Positions 28,029 through 37,833 are shown, counted from the stretch's first letter. The stretch is DNA of 58,060 nt from Bacillota bacterium (GCA_003973385.1 QNYK01000057.1:1-58060), one strand, 5' to 3'. The notes: generated from the letters alone by a model not told the origin. Numbers and translations: made by a program.

Positions 28029-28994
28029 ATGACGGAATACCTGCTACCCATCGGTTCCATCCTGCTCGGGTTGGTGTTTCTGATCATTGGAGGGGATCGG
28101 CTGATCTCAGCAGCAGTGGAACTGGCGCTGCGCTTCAAGGTATCGCCACTCTTCATCGGCATCACCGTGGTTGCGGCGGGTACATCGCTGCCAGAACTGC
28201 TGGTCTCCCTGATCGCCCAGAGCGAGGGACAATCTGGACTCAGCATCGGCAATGTCATCGGATCAAACATCTTCAACATCGGGCTGGTTCTGGGAACCGT
28301 ATTGATCTGGACGTACAAGAAACCAGCTGCGCCAGGACTCACCGAAACCATCGGACTCCTGATCAGCTCCTTGCTGTTTACCCTGTATCTGTACTTCGCA
28401 AGAGATGCAGATGGCACCGCAACCATCACCAAGGAGATCGGTTTGCTGATGGAACTCGCGTTCGTGATGTTGATTTATCTGACTCTCAGGAACAGCAAGA
28501 AGAATCCTGCCACCGAAGAAGTGGAGCAGATCGCCAGAGGCGCAGGCTCGATAACGGTCATCCTTTCACTGGTCATGGGAATCCTGGGTCTCTGGTTCGG
28601 AGCCAAACTGCTGGTGGCAGGCGCAGTCTCGCTGGCGACCATTCTCGGTGTCAGTGACACCATCATCGGACTGACCATCGTTGCAGCGGGAACCGGGGCC
28701 CCGGAGCTCTTTGCTTCCATCGCTGCAATACGCAGGGGATCCGCCTCGATGGCGGTCGGAAATGTGGTCGGCTCGAATCTGTTCAATACCATCGCCATAG
28801 TCGGGGCAGCAGCGCTGGTCAGGCCGCTGCGGGTCGATCTCAACGAACTTCGAGCGGATCTGAACCTGAACCTTGTTCTGGCACTATCCATCTGCTTTCT
28901 GCTGTTACCGAAGCTGGCAGCAGGCACAGGGAGACTGATCGGGGTGCTATTCATTGCGACATACTTCTGCTGGCTGGCGTCGATTGTCTTCTAG
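28029..28994 (+). CDS. Na+/Ca2+ (CaCA family) exchanger, YrbG-like
   Basis: This 321-residue inner-membrane antiporter exchanges Ca2+ and Na+ or K+. Two alpha-repeats are visible: GITVVAAGTSLPELLVSL with SIGNVIGSNIFNIG in the first half, and GLTIVAAGTGAPELFASI with AVGNVVGSNLFNTI in the second. They are inverted repeats with the ion-binding Glu and Asn residues. About ten membrane segments are expected. In E. coli the homologue yrbG lies next to the mla operon, so this neighbour is conserved. Its stop shares the CTAG at 28991-28994 with the convergent cation transporter. Confidence 0.93.
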   Translation: MTEYLLPIGSILLGLVFLIIGGDRLISAAVELALRFKVSPLFIGITVVAAGTSLPELLVSLIAQSEGQSGLSIGNVIGSNIFNIGLVLGTVLIWTYKKPAAPGLTETIGLLISSLLFTLYLYFARDADGTATITKEIGLLMELAFVMLIYLTLRNSKKNPATEEVEQIARGAGSITVILSLVMGILGLWFGAKLLVAGAVSLATILGVSDTIIGLTIVAAGTGAPELFASIAAIRRGSASMAVGNVVGSNLFNTIAIVGAAALVRPLRVDLNELRADLNLNLVLALSICFLLLPKLAAGTGRLIGVLFIATYFCWLASIVF

Positions 28995-29857
28995 TGGGTT
29001 CCTTCAGGTTCGACATGAATCACAACATCATGGATCCCGGGCAGTTCTTCTCTGATCTTTTCCTCGACCTCATGTGCGATGCTGTGTGCCTCGTCCACTG
29101 ATATGCTGGGATCGACATGCAGATTCATGTCCACGAATATTCCGCTGCCGAAACCTCGACTTCTGACATGGTGAACATCGCGAATTCCCTCGAATTTCAG
29201 TGCGATCTCGACGATTCTTGCTGGATCGATGGGAGCCCGATCCGCCAGGACACCGGCAGATTGGAGCGCAATCTTGTAGCCAGATCGTGCGATGAATAAC
29301 CCGATGGCCAGAGCCACCACTACATCCACGAGCGGCCAGCCACTTCGGATGGCGAAGAGCGCACCCATCGCCGCGAGAGTTCCGAGCAAGTCGGAACGGG
29401 TGTGCTCGCTATCGGCCAGCAGCACGGGGCTCTGGAGGTCTCTCCCTCGACGACGCTGCCATCTGAATACCAGCAGATTGATGACCGCGGTCACTGCCAG
29501 GATCAGATATCCGATGGGATGCGGATCAGTCACCCCCCCATCATTCCACCGTCCCAGCGAATCGGACACAATGTGCCATGCTGCGATAAATAGTAGCAGC
29601 GAGATGGCCATCGCAGAGAGGATTTCGAATTTCTGATGGCCGTACGGATGATCGTCATCGGGGGGTTGCGAGGCGACTCGGATCCCGATGAGAGCGATGA
29701 TGTTGGAGGATCCGTCGAGCAAGGAGTGGAATCCATCTGCGACCACCGACAGAACACCGTTGGTGTAGCCATAGATCAGTTGCATCAATGCGACGGCAAG
29801 ATTTGCCAGCAGGGTTCCCCACAGCACGCGTGACACGTCGCGCTGTCTTGATGCCAA
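28991..29857 (-). CDS. Cation diffusion facilitator (Zn2+/Fe2+/Mn2+ efflux)
   Basis: This is a membrane antiporter exporting divalent metals in exchange for protons, about 288 residues. It has the N-terminal helix ANLAVALMQLIYGYTNGVLS, the HSLLDGSSNIIALIG block (usually H..DS..D), DDDHPYGHQKFEILSAM with the transport-motif HPYGH, and the second site LLADSEHTRSDLL, where H and D replace the more common D..D. The C-terminal ferredoxin-like domain has DVHHVRSRGFGSGIFVDMNLHVD and DVVIHVEPEG. The start is TTG 29857 with AGGAGG 5 bases upstream; the longer frame only overlaps the dehydrogenase gene before it. The metal cannot be named. Confidence 0.9.
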   Translation of the reverse strand: MASRQRDVSRVLWGTLLANLAVALMQLIYGYTNGVLSVVADGFHSLLDGSSNIIALIGIRVASQPPDDDHPYGHQKFEILSAMAISLLLFIAAWHIVSDSLGRWNDGGVTDPHPIGYLILAVTAVINLLVFRWQRRRGRDLQSPVLLADSEHTRSDLLGTLAAMGALFAIRSGWPLVDVVVALAIGLFIARSGYKIALQSAGVLADRAPIDPARIVEIALKFEGIRDVHHVRSRGFGSGIFVDMNLHVDPSISVDEAHSIAHEVEEKIREELPGIHDVVIHVEPEGTH

Positions 29858-29865
29858 GGTTCCTC

Positions 29866-32800
29866 CTATTGAACAAATCTGCGGAATCGAACACTCAGGA
29901 CCTGGACCGAGGCGATGCTGAGTTCTTCCGATCCGATGCGCCGGATATCGGATTCCATCGCGATGTAACTCGGTTTCCGCCTCAAATCCTCCACAGCCTG
30001 TTCGATCCAGTCGCCTTCGCGTTGCTCTGAACCATTGCCGCAGATCCTGGTCACCAGTGCCCACAACCCATCGAGGATCGTGTTGCGCAAGATACGCATC
30101 GAGAGGGAATCCCATCGGCCTGTAGAGACCACCTCGTCGCACTTCCTGACCAGAGGATGGAGGCCGCTTCTGTGCCCGAGCAGGTAGTAAACGCGAGCAA
30201 CATCTGCGACCAGAATGTCATGAGTTCTACTGATGTCCAGGATCCTGACCCCTGCGGTCAGGTGCTCGAACTTCGCCATGTTTTGCGCCAGGGAGGGCGA
30301 GAATCCGCAATTGATTCCTTCACTGATGAGATTCTCATGACGCTCCAGTTCCGGTCCTGGTAGGCATCCCGGGATCGCTTCCTCGTATTCCTTCAGGGGG
30401 CTGACCCCATCGGCGATCAGCGCCTCGATCCGGTCGAGCCGGTCATCATCATGACTACTGAGCAACCATGCCGCTGACCTCCTCAACGCCTCCTGGATGC
30501 GGACCAATGTATGGGTGGCAACACGGGCAGTAATCGACTTGAGAGCCAGGATCTCGTTTCGCATCTCTTCCGCCCTGATCAGGTCATCTGCTATCAGGTA
30601 TGAGCGAGCGACATGACCGATCGAGCGGCCCGTTTCTCGTTCCATGTCGAGAAAGAAGAAGGAACCAGCACGATCAACAATCCTGTTGGTCAACATTGTC
30701 ATCGCGATCTCACGCCGAAGCTGGTGCTTCTGGATGGCTTCCGGGAAGCGAGTTCGGACCACCTCTGGAAAATACTCGAATAGAAATCTGTTCTCATCCA
30801 CGCGACCCACAGGTTGCTTCAGCAACCTCCTGTAAGCATCCATCTTCGCGTGGGCTGCGACGATTGCCAACTCCGGCCTGAACAGGCCAAGCCCTTCAGC
30901 ATGTCTTGCAGTCAGTTCCTCCTGCGAAGGCAATGCATGAGCATCGCGATCCAGCACACCCCGATCCTCCAGGACCATCATCGTTCGCTCGATGGAGAAG
31001 GGATCAACTTCACTGCGGATCTCATCGAGACCCAACATCAAGCCTTGTTCACGAGTATTGGTCAGCACCTGATCGCAAACATCGGCCTGCACCTCGATCA
31101 GGACTTCATTTCGTTGATCCTCGGTGAGTCGGCCTGAGCGGACTTCATCGATGAGCAGCGTTTTCAGATTCACCTCGTGGTCTGAACAGTCGACTCCGCC
31201 GGAGTTGTCGACGAAATCAGTATTGATCAGTGCTCCACGACGGGACAGTTCAACCCTGCCCCTGGGAGTCACTCCCAGGTTGCCGCCCTCGATCACCATT
31301 CGAGCTCGAACCTGATCGGCGGCCACACGGCAGGCAGAGTTGGCTGCGTCATCGACCGACCGGTCGTCTTCCTGGGAAGATCGGATGAAGGTGCCGATCC
31401 CACCGTTGAACAGCATGTCCACATCGGCACAGAGAATCACGCGGATCAATTCCTCGGGAGAGAAGACTCCCTCGGGCGGCAATCCGAGCAACACCCTTGC
31501 AATCGGCGATGGATCGACCGACTTTTCAGAACGATCGAAGATCTCACCACCTTCGGAAAGGAGTGATCGATCGTAATTTCCCCAGTTAGAGCGCCCCATC
31601 TGGAACAGACGTTTTCGTTCTGCGTAGCCTGTATCAGGATCTGGATCCGGATCGATGAAGATGTGCAGATGGTTGAATGCTGCCACCAATTTTGCATTTC
31701 GAGCCAGTAGCATTCCGTTTCCAAAGACATCGCCACTCATGTCTCCTATTCCAACCGCGGAATAGGGATCCGTGTCTGGATCGATTCCGAGTGAGCGGAA
31801 GTGGATCAAAGCCTGTTCCCAGGCTCCACGTGCCGTGATCGCCAGTTCCTTGTGGTCGTAGCCATGGCTTCCACCGGAAGCAAAAGCGTCACCGAGCCAG
31901 AAATTGTGCTTCTTGGAAATTGCATTCGCGGTATCGGAAAGGTGAGAAGTTCCCTTGTCCGCTGCCACCACCAGATACGGGTCGTCTCCATCCCAGCGAA
32001 TCACTCGCTCGGGACCGACCACCTGACCATCAACGACGTTGTCAGTGAGACTCAGCAATCCCTCGATGAAGATCTTGTAGAGATTGTCCGCCTGTTCACG
32101 ACGCTCGGCTCTGTCGGTATGAGGGTGTCGAAGGATAAAACCACCCTTTGCTCCTACGGGAACGATCAGGACATTTTTGACCATCTGCGTCCGCTGGAGT
32201 CCATGCACCTCGGTTCTGTAATCAGTGATCCTGTCCGACCAGCGTAATCCTCCCCTGGCCAGAGGGCCTCCACGTAGATGCACACCTTCCACCTCGGGAT
32301 GATGAATATACATTTCTCGCCATGGACGCGGGTAATTGCCCACAGGCAGAGAAACAGAGTCATACTTGTAGGCCTGAAGAGGGTCATCTGTACCGATGAA
32401 TCGAGTCGTTCTCAGGGTCGAATCCAGGATGCCGAGGATCCTCCGCAAGAACACATCTTGAGCGCTGGATCGCACATCATTGAGGGCGCGATGGATCTCT
32501 TCACGGATTTCTGATGAGCGTGATTTCCTCTGTTCCATATCCAGTTCCAGGTCGGGATCAAATCGAGTCCTGTATGACTCCAGCAGGCTCCTGGTAATTC
32601 CAGAATGTTGAACCAGGGTCTGAGATGCAAATGCGATCGTGGTTGAGATTCCGAGTTGATGCAGGTAGTGCAATTGATTTCGGATCAGATTCACATCCAG
32701 GTGGTCGATTCCAACCTCAAGGATCAGGCGATCGAGCTGATCGCTACTGGTTGCTCCGGAGAAAACAGATTCCAGCGATTCGACCAACAGTTCAGATCTC

Positions 32801-34659
32801 GTCACCAGCGGATGTTCATCGCTATCGATTCCGTGTACCTGAAAGGTGTCGATGGAAAATCGCTCCGAGGTTGCTGGGCTGATCTCAAAGGAGTTCTGAT
32901 CGACGATCTGCAGTCCAAAATTATCAAGAATCGGCAATGTCGTCGAAAGAAACAGGTTCTCACGCTGGTAGATCCGCAGCCTTGCAGAATTTCTGGCCCT
33001 ATCGACCTCGTTTCGAAATACGCTGAACGCGAAATTGATTTCTGGATCAGAATGTAATTGCTCCAGTTTCAGGACGTCCTGAAGGCCCTCTCTTGGGGAA
33101 TGGAGGATCTGGTACCCCTCGGGAAATGCATCGCGGTAGCGGCGATAAATCTTCTCCGAGTCTTCCTGCTCGGCCAGATCGAATTGTCGATGCAATCGAT
33201 CTGCCCAGGTTCCGGCGACAAGCCTGATCCGCTCATCGATCCACTCAGGATCGACCTCATCGAGCCTATCGGATGCAGTGAAGAAGAAGGAGAGCAACAC
33301 CGTACCGTGCTTACCCAGGTTGACCCTCGAATCGGAATAACTGGCTCTCATCATCTCGAACAGGATGCCTTCAATCCGGGAGCGTTGTTCCTCGGAATAG
33401 CCCTCGCGTGGAATGATCAGGAAATAGAGTCCCTTGCGACGCTCCTCATCCACAACAAGATGGCCGCGAATCTCCTTGGACCTTTCGACATAGTGGATCG
33501 CATGGATGACTGCCTCGATCTCGCTCGAACGAGCCTGGAACAGGAACTCCACGGGTATCGAGTTGAAGGAGTTCTGGAACGCCTTGTAACGCAACCCACC
33601 CTTCGGGATGGAGTGCTGAGAAATCACATCGTCCAGCTTTGTACGAACATGGGGAATCTGATCTCCAGGAGTTTGCACGGCTTTGAAGGTGAACAGGCCC
33701 CAGATATGGATGTGGCGGATCACGCCATCAACCGCCGGCTCTCGCACCACGAAGTGGTCAATCTTGCCCTGGCGATGGATGCAGGAATCCCCCATTCCCT
33801 TGAATGAAACCACGAAATCTCTGGGTGGAGAATCACCGGAGAGAGTCTCCACCGCCTGCGTCACCAGTTCTTTATCAGCGGTCTCCAGGCAGGGAACCCC
33901 GAGGGACAGATCGATCTTCAGGGTCGAGAGATCGCCTTCCTCACTGCTCCAGCGATCCACACCGAAGAATACGAAATGGTCCTGAATCAGCCAGTCGAGC
34001 AGACTTCGGGTACCCAGCACATCTCCCACGGGAGTCCCCGCTGCGCTACGTCGGATCGCGCGGATCGAATCCCGAATCACACCCTTCATCCGCTTGTAGT
34101 CCTTCACGACCGTGGTGGCCATCGAGAGTCGTTCTTCGATGCAACGGAGTAGATCATCTCGCATCTGTGCCACCGGCATCGACGCGATCTCGAAGTGGCA
34201 GACGACTTCTTCTCTTGAATTGGCTGCCGTGGCGTCGATGGCGACAATCGTGCCATCCTTTGCCCTGACCGCTGAAGCATTTGCCGTGTGCTTGCTGATC
34301 ACCTCGAGCCCACGCTCCTCGATGATCATCTCCACGGTATCAACGATGAAGGGTTGATCATTGCAAACCACATCCAGATAGATCGATTTGCTGTCGAGTT
34401 CCATCTCCGGGTCCGCCCAGATGCTGACCTGAACCTCGTTCTTGTTTCGCTTGAGAAAAAGGTTGAAGGTATTGAGTAAGTCTCCGGCCAGTCGACGAAG
34501 TGCTTTTTCATCGTAAAGTTCATCCAGCACTGCGTCGTACTGCTCCAGAAAATCACGCAAGATGGGAGCCAGGCGGACATCGGCCAGGCGAGGATCTGAA
34601 GGATCCAGCAACCCGACGAGGCGGCCGTTTCCCTTCTTTTCCTTATCGTCCTCAAGCAT
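29866..34659 (-). CDS. gdhB: Large NAD-specific glutamate dehydrogenase
   Basis: This is the roughly 180-kDa class of glutamate dehydrogenase, oxidatively deaminating glutamate to 2-oxoglutarate with NAD+. At 1597 residues it has the family length. The N-terminal half holds the ACT-like and tetramerisation domains found in this class (DQPFIVDTVEMIIEERGL, VDEERRKGLYFLIIPREGYSE). The catalytic domain has GGLRWSDRITDYRTEVHGL, QMVKNVLIVPVGAKGGFIL with the substrate-binding K.GG, and the Rossmann-like part with GDMSGDVFGNGMLLA and FIDPDPDPDTGYAERKRLF. The C-terminal part is long and helical. The ATG at 34659 has GGGGAG upstream, held in a small hairpin. It starts a two-gene unit with the cation facilitator. 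The symbol is the customary one for the class. Confidence 0.95.
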   Translation of the reverse strand: MLEDDKEKKGNGRLVGLLDPSDPRLADVRLAPILRDFLEQYDAVLDELYDEKALRRLAGDLLNTFNLFLKRNKNEVQVSIWADPEMELDSKSIYLDVVCNDQPFIVDTVEMIIEERGLEVISKHTANASAVRAKDGTIVAIDATAANSREEVVCHFEIASMPVAQMRDDLLRCIEERLSMATTVVKDYKRMKGVIRDSIRAIRRSAAGTPVGDVLGTRSLLDWLIQDHFVFFGVDRWSSEEGDLSTLKIDLSLGVPCLETADKELVTQAVETLSGDSPPRDFVVSFKGMGDSCIHRQGKIDHFVVREPAVDGVIRHIHIWGLFTFKAVQTPGDQIPHVRTKLDDVISQHSIPKGGLRYKAFQNSFNSIPVEFLFQARSSEIEAVIHAIHYVERSKEIRGHLVVDEERRKGLYFLIIPREGYSEEQRSRIEGILFEMMRASYSDSRVNLGKHGTVLLSFFFTASDRLDEVDPEWIDERIRLVAGTWADRLHRQFDLAEQEDSEKIYRRYRDAFPEGYQILHSPREGLQDVLKLEQLHSDPEINFAFSVFRNEVDRARNSARLRIYQRENLFLSTTLPILDNFGLQIVDQNSFEISPATSERFSIDTFQVHGIDSDEHPLVTRSELLVESLESVFSGATSSDQLDRLILEVGIDHLDVNLIRNQLHYLHQLGISTTIAFASQTLVQHSGITRSLLESYRTRFDPDLELDMEQRKSRSSEIREEIHRALNDVRSSAQDVFLRRILGILDSTLRTTRFIGTDDPLQAYKYDSVSLPVGNYPRPWREMYIHHPEVEGVHLRGGPLARGGLRWSDRITDYRTEVHGLQRTQMVKNVLIVPVGAKGGFILRHPHTDRAERREQADNLYKIFIEGLLSLTDNVVDGQVVGPERVIRWDGDDPYLVVAADKGTSHLSDTANAISKKHNFWLGDAFASGGSHGYDHKELAITARGAWEQALIHFRSLGIDPDTDPYSAVGIGDMSGDVFGNGMLLARNAKLVAAFNHLHIFIDPDPDPDTGYAERKRLFQMGRSNWGNYDRSLLSEGGEIFDRSEKSVDPSPIARVLLGLPPEGVFSPEELIRVILCADVDMLFNGGIGTFIRSSQEDDRSVDDAANSACRVAADQVRARMVIEGGNLGVTPRGRVELSRRGALINTDFVDNSGGVDCSDHEVNLKTLLIDEVRSGRLTEDQRNEVLIEVQADVCDQVLTNTREQGLMLGLDEIRSEVDPFSIERTMMVLEDRGVLDRDAHALPSQEELTARHAEGLGLFRPELAIVAAHAKMDAYRRLLKQPVGRVDENRFLFEYFPEVVRTRFPEAIQKHQLRREIAMTMLTNRIVDRAGSFFFLDMERETGRSIGHVARSYLIADDLIRAEEMRNEILALKSITARVATHTLVRIQEALRRSAAWLLSSHDDDRLDRIEALIADGVSPLKEYEEAIPGCLPGPELERHENLISEGINCGFSPSLAQNMAKFEHLTAGVRILDISRTHDILVADVARVYYLLGHRSGLHPLVRKCDEVVSTGRWDSLSMRILRNTILDGLWALVTRICGNGSEQREGDWIEQAVEDLRRKPSYIAMESDIRRIGSEELSIASVQVLSVRFRRFVQ

Positions 34660-34668
34660 CTAAAATCT

Positions 34669-34682
34669 CCCCAGAAATGGGG
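34669..34682 (-). promoter_or_regulatory. Small hairpin covering the glutamate dehydrogenase ribosome-binding site
   Basis: On the minus strand CCCC-ATTTCT-GGGG, followed by AG, uses the SD bases GGGG as one arm. Four GC pairs could partly hide the ribosome-binding site of the gene starting at 34659. Chance is a real possibility for a stem this short. Confidence 0.25.
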
Positions 34683-34842
34683 CCTTCGAATCGGCACCGC
34701 TGACACAGCTCGCCGCCACTGGCGACCTGACCCGCTTGTATAGGTTTGCCCCCCTCCGGGGAAGGAAATCTGGTCGATTCCATCGCTCATCGCTGGCCTG
34801 ATCATCGGCCTGCATCTACCCTGATGGCCTCAGGGAGGCCGC

Positions 34843-35550
34843 ATGGAGCGATTCTCCACTCCTCCTGCAGCCGTCACCGATCGGGAAGGATCAGAGCCGA
34901 TGACTTCCGCCGTGGATCCACCGAAGGCGCTGCGTACAGCAAATCCCCTCTTCAGCCTCTGTGGCTGCCTCGTGGTGCTGGTGGTAGCGGCTTCCGTCGG
35001 TGCCCTGATTTCGTTCTGGATGGTGCTCTCAGGTGGCCTGCAGGATTCCCCCTTGCTGCTCCCGGAATTGCAACGAACAGACGTAGATCTGCAGGTCATC
35101 GCTGACCTTGGTGATTCAACGGACGACATGACTCTTACCCATGCCCAGTGGAACCTGTTTCTGACTGACCAGGTGGATCAGATGATCGCAGCAGGCGAGG
35201 TGTCTCCGGGTAGCGGTGTGAGGTTGTTGCCGCAGCCGGATGGCCAAACTCGCCTACTGGTCTCCATCGGAATCCCTGAGGATCAGAGTACCGCTCCCTG
35301 GTGGCTGCGAGGACGCTTCGCCAACCTGGAGATGATCGGAACCGCGACAATTCATGGCGGCAACATCGATAGTGCGGATGTCGATCTCTATCAATGGGGA
35401 TCCATTTACAAGGGCGAAAATCTTGACCAGCAGCAATCGATCGAAGTGCTCGACAAGCTATTCATGGAATTTCCGCTATCGGGAATCTCCCTGGAAATTC
35501 GTGAACTGGAATTCGTCCAGGACAAGTTGCGCATCGTCCTCAATAAATGA
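34843..35550 (+). CDS. Single-pass membrane protein of unknown function
   Basis: I do not recognise this 235-residue protein. The start at 34843 has GGGAGG 5 bases upstream and precedes a second ATG at 34900. A membrane segment lies at about residues 37-62 (LFSLCGCLVVLVVAASVGALISFW). The rest (about 75-235) reads as one soluble beta/alpha domain with THAQWNLFLTD, LLVSIGIPE, NLEMIGTATIHGG and LEIRELEFV. The layout (one anchor, a helix with LN/FL-type residues, then strands) recalls YpmS/LmeA-like lipid-binding families, but that is a weak impression. It is divergent from the glutamate dehydrogenase gene and convergent with the peptidase-like gene. Confidence 0.75.
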   Translation: MERFSTPPAAVTDREGSEPMTSAVDPPKALRTANPLFSLCGCLVVLVVAASVGALISFWMVLSGGLQDSPLLLPELQRTDVDLQVIADLGDSTDDMTLTHAQWNLFLTDQVDQMIAAGEVSPGSGVRLLPQPDGQTRLLVSIGIPEDQSTAPWWLRGRFANLEMIGTATIHGGNIDSADVDLYQWGSIYKGENLDQQQSIEVLDKLFMEFPLSGISLEIRELEFVQDKLRIVLNK

Positions 35551-35565
35551 AGAGAGCAGATGTCG

Positions 35566-35590
35566 AACCGCTGCGCGTTTACCAGCGGTT
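35566..35590. terminator. Perfect 8-bp inverted repeat between convergent genes
   Basis: AACCGCTG (35566-35573) and CAGCGGTT (35583-35590) are perfect complements with a 9-base loop. It lies 15 bases after the plus-strand stop and overlaps the last codons of the minus-strand gene (stop in the loop). A bidirectional terminator is the natural reading. Only short T-runs flank it. Confidence 0.5.
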
Positions 35591-37738
35591 TCGCTGAATC
35601 TTCTCGAACGAGAATGCGACCCACTCCAGGTCAGGGAGCAAGGATGCGAACTGATCCATCTCGAAGGATCCTCGCAACTCGTAGGCATTGGAGATTCCGA
35701 CCAGGATGTAGGAACGGTGCTTCCTCGGTGCCGGCGCAGGAGGCTTCTGCTCGGCATCTTTCGCTTCTCCATCTCCATTCCCGTCACCATCCCCCTCGGG
35801 ACCCTCCTGTTGCGTCTGAACCGCGCTGAACTGACGGCTACCGGGAGTGCCCTCTGACGGCTCATCACCGTCGGTGGCCCCTTCCTCCTTCGATTCCTCC
35901 TTGGTGGCGGGAGGCTTGTCGACGAACTCGAACAGAAATGCGTCGAGACCACCGAGATCACCCTTGAGAGTCCGGACATCGGTGTATTTCTTGCGCAGGT
36001 CAGGCAACGCGACCGAATCGATCCAATCCTGTGGACGCTGGCCGTCTTCTGCTTTCGTAAGGATCCGCACCCGGATCTCGTTTCGTGTCCCGGGGATCTT
36101 CATCAGGACCAGATCCCGATCCTGGATTTCATCGAGTGCGAACTCCCAGTTGGGACCGGGACGCTCGATGGAGAACATGAAGTCGAGGGAGTTGAAGCGG
36201 GAATCTTTCACTTCACCTGCAGGTGGCGCGTTGAGAGATAGGACATACTCTTTCCAGTCTGCCTCCATCTGGTCCACGTCCTTGTAGTATTTCTGGGCCA
36301 GATTGTTGAACTGGCGCTGACCGATCCTGCGTTTCTCGCCCATCCGCCAGTACTCGACCAGGAATCTGTGGCCCTTGCGGGTCTCCGGTCCTTTGAACAG
36401 GAAATGCATCACTGCCCACGAATCGGCGTATTGAGAGCCGCCAAATCGATTTCTCGGCAAGCCTCCCAGTTTCGACAGCGGCGTATGAGTCCCCTCGCGA
36501 ATCTTCTCCTGGATGTGAAACAGACGATCTCTGGGGATCAGCCCCGAGACCAGTTTCTTCTTCTTGTAATCGAGTTTCGAACCATCGCCGAAATAGACCG
36601 CCATCCCCTCGATGAACCAGTTGGGGTAATTGCCCATGCGCGTCATTTTCTTGCCCTGGAAGGCATGAGTGCCTTCATGGGCCAGCACCGTGAACGTGGT
36701 GCCCGTCAGACCGAAGGTGCCATGGTAGGCGCTCACATTCTGAGATGTGGGCTGGTAAAAGCCCCCGACACCCGCGCCCATCCCCGTCTTGAGCATGAAC
36801 TCGTCATGGTTGCGATAGATCTTCACTATCGGCTTCTGACTCCGAACATCCGGCGACTTGAACATCTTGGAGAGGGTGGTGTGGAGCGCCTCCATGATCG
36901 TCCGGTAGGTGCGCGCGACCTCGGGAGTGCTGTTGCATTCGATCACCCAGTTTCTGGAATTGATGGTCGATCGGCTCGACCAGGGGACTCCCTCGTATTC
37001 CTTGCGTTTGTTCTCATCGAATTTTTCGCGTTCCTTGCGGCGTCGCTCCAGCTGCTCCTCACGGCGACGTTGATCTTGAGGATCCAGCCGTCTCGTCACC
37101 GACTCCGGAATCGTCGGCCGACCGGGCTTGACAACGTCTGGCTTCGGCTCCGTCGGCTTCGGAGACGGATTCCTGGGTGGCGTACGACTGTTCTCTCTGG
37201 GCGGTATCAGCCGCTTGCCATCTCGCCCCCAGCCCCTGGCAATCAGCGCCTCAGCTTCCTCGGGAGTCTTCCACTGTCCATCGACCTGGCCCCAACCGAG
37301 CGCGATGCGAGCCGCTTCATGTTCGGGATCGATCTCGAGAGTCTTTTCGAAGGCGTCGTGGGCCTGCTGCTCAAGGCCTCGCCCGAGTGCCCATTTCGCG
37401 AGCGAGTACCAGCCCGAGGCGGACCCCCGACGAATCGCTCGCTTGTGCCGCTGGGAATACTCCCTGCGGTCGACCTCTTCGCCCCGGATCACCACATCGA
37501 CACGATTCATCTCGATCGATGTGACGCCAAAGGCACTCTTGACCGAGATCTTATCGGGGGTCTCCTCGACCACCTCGCCGATCACCTCGTCGCCACCCTT
37601 GAGCACGACAATGACCCTCTCGCCCACATCCAGAGAATACAGAGGCGTCTGCCCGGATGGGCTCCCTACTGCTGGCCAGGCAACGACGGGCGCGGCCAGA
37701 AGTGAAAGGATCAGCAGCAAGAACAACGGTCTCAGCAT
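35579..37738 (-). CDS. Exported HExxH peptidase-like protein (peptidase MA/DUF1570 type), copy 1
   Basis: This is a 719-residue predicted exported zinc peptidase of the gluzincin kind. The signal peptide is LFLLLILSLLAAPVVA. An N-terminal SH3-like strand set (VIVVLKGGDEVIGEVVEET) and a TPR-like helix pair (GWYSLAKWALGRGLEQQAHD) come first. A Pro/Arg-rich linker follows. The metal site is AHEGTH with His 354, Glu 355 and His 358, and Glu 377 in WFIEGMAVYFGDG as probable third ligand. The C-terminal half includes an acidic Glu/Gly/Asp insert. The SD is GGAGG. All zinc ligands are present, but activity is unproven. It lies 95 bases downstream of its paralogue. Confidence 0.87.
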   Translation of the reverse strand: MLRPLFLLLILSLLAAPVVAWPAVGSPSGQTPLYSLDVGERVIVVLKGGDEVIGEVVEETPDKISVKSAFGVTSIEMNRVDVVIRGEEVDRREYSQRHKRAIRRGSASGWYSLAKWALGRGLEQQAHDAFEKTLEIDPEHEAARIALGWGQVDGQWKTPEEAEALIARGWGRDGKRLIPPRENSRTPPRNPSPKPTEPKPDVVKPGRPTIPESVTRRLDPQDQRRREEQLERRRKEREKFDENKRKEYEGVPWSSRSTINSRNWVIECNSTPEVARTYRTIMEALHTTLSKMFKSPDVRSQKPIVKIYRNHDEFMLKTGMGAGVGGFYQPTSQNVSAYHGTFGLTGTTFTVLAHEGTHAFQGKKMTRMGNYPNWFIEGMAVYFGDGSKLDYKKKKLVSGLIPRDRLFHIQEKIREGTHTPLSKLGGLPRNRFGGSQYADSWAVMHFLFKGPETRKGHRFLVEYWRMGEKRRIGQRQFNNLAQKYYKDVDQMEADWKEYVLSLNAPPAGEVKDSRFNSLDFMFSIERPGPNWEFALDEIQDRDLVLMKIPGTRNEIRVRILTKAEDGQRPQDWIDSVALPDLRKKYTDVRTLKGDLGGLDAFLFEFVDKPPATKEESKEEGATDGDEPSEGTPGSRQFSAVQTQQEGPEGDGDGNGDGEAKDAEQKPPAPAPRKHRSYILVGISNAYELRGSFEMDQFASLLPDLEWVAFSFEKIQRNRW

Positions 37739-37833
37739 CGAATCCTCCGCAACTCATCATACGAAACTCTTCGTGGCCTGCAACGATTCATCGACTCCAC
37801 ATCTTCGTCTGAGGCGAGGTGCACCACTGCTCG

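Noticed and set aside
36368-37705. Long plus-strand reading frame opposite the peptidase-like gene
   Set aside because: Antisense to a gene with a signal peptide, SD and HExxH site; the codon bias of the real gene makes such mirror frames.
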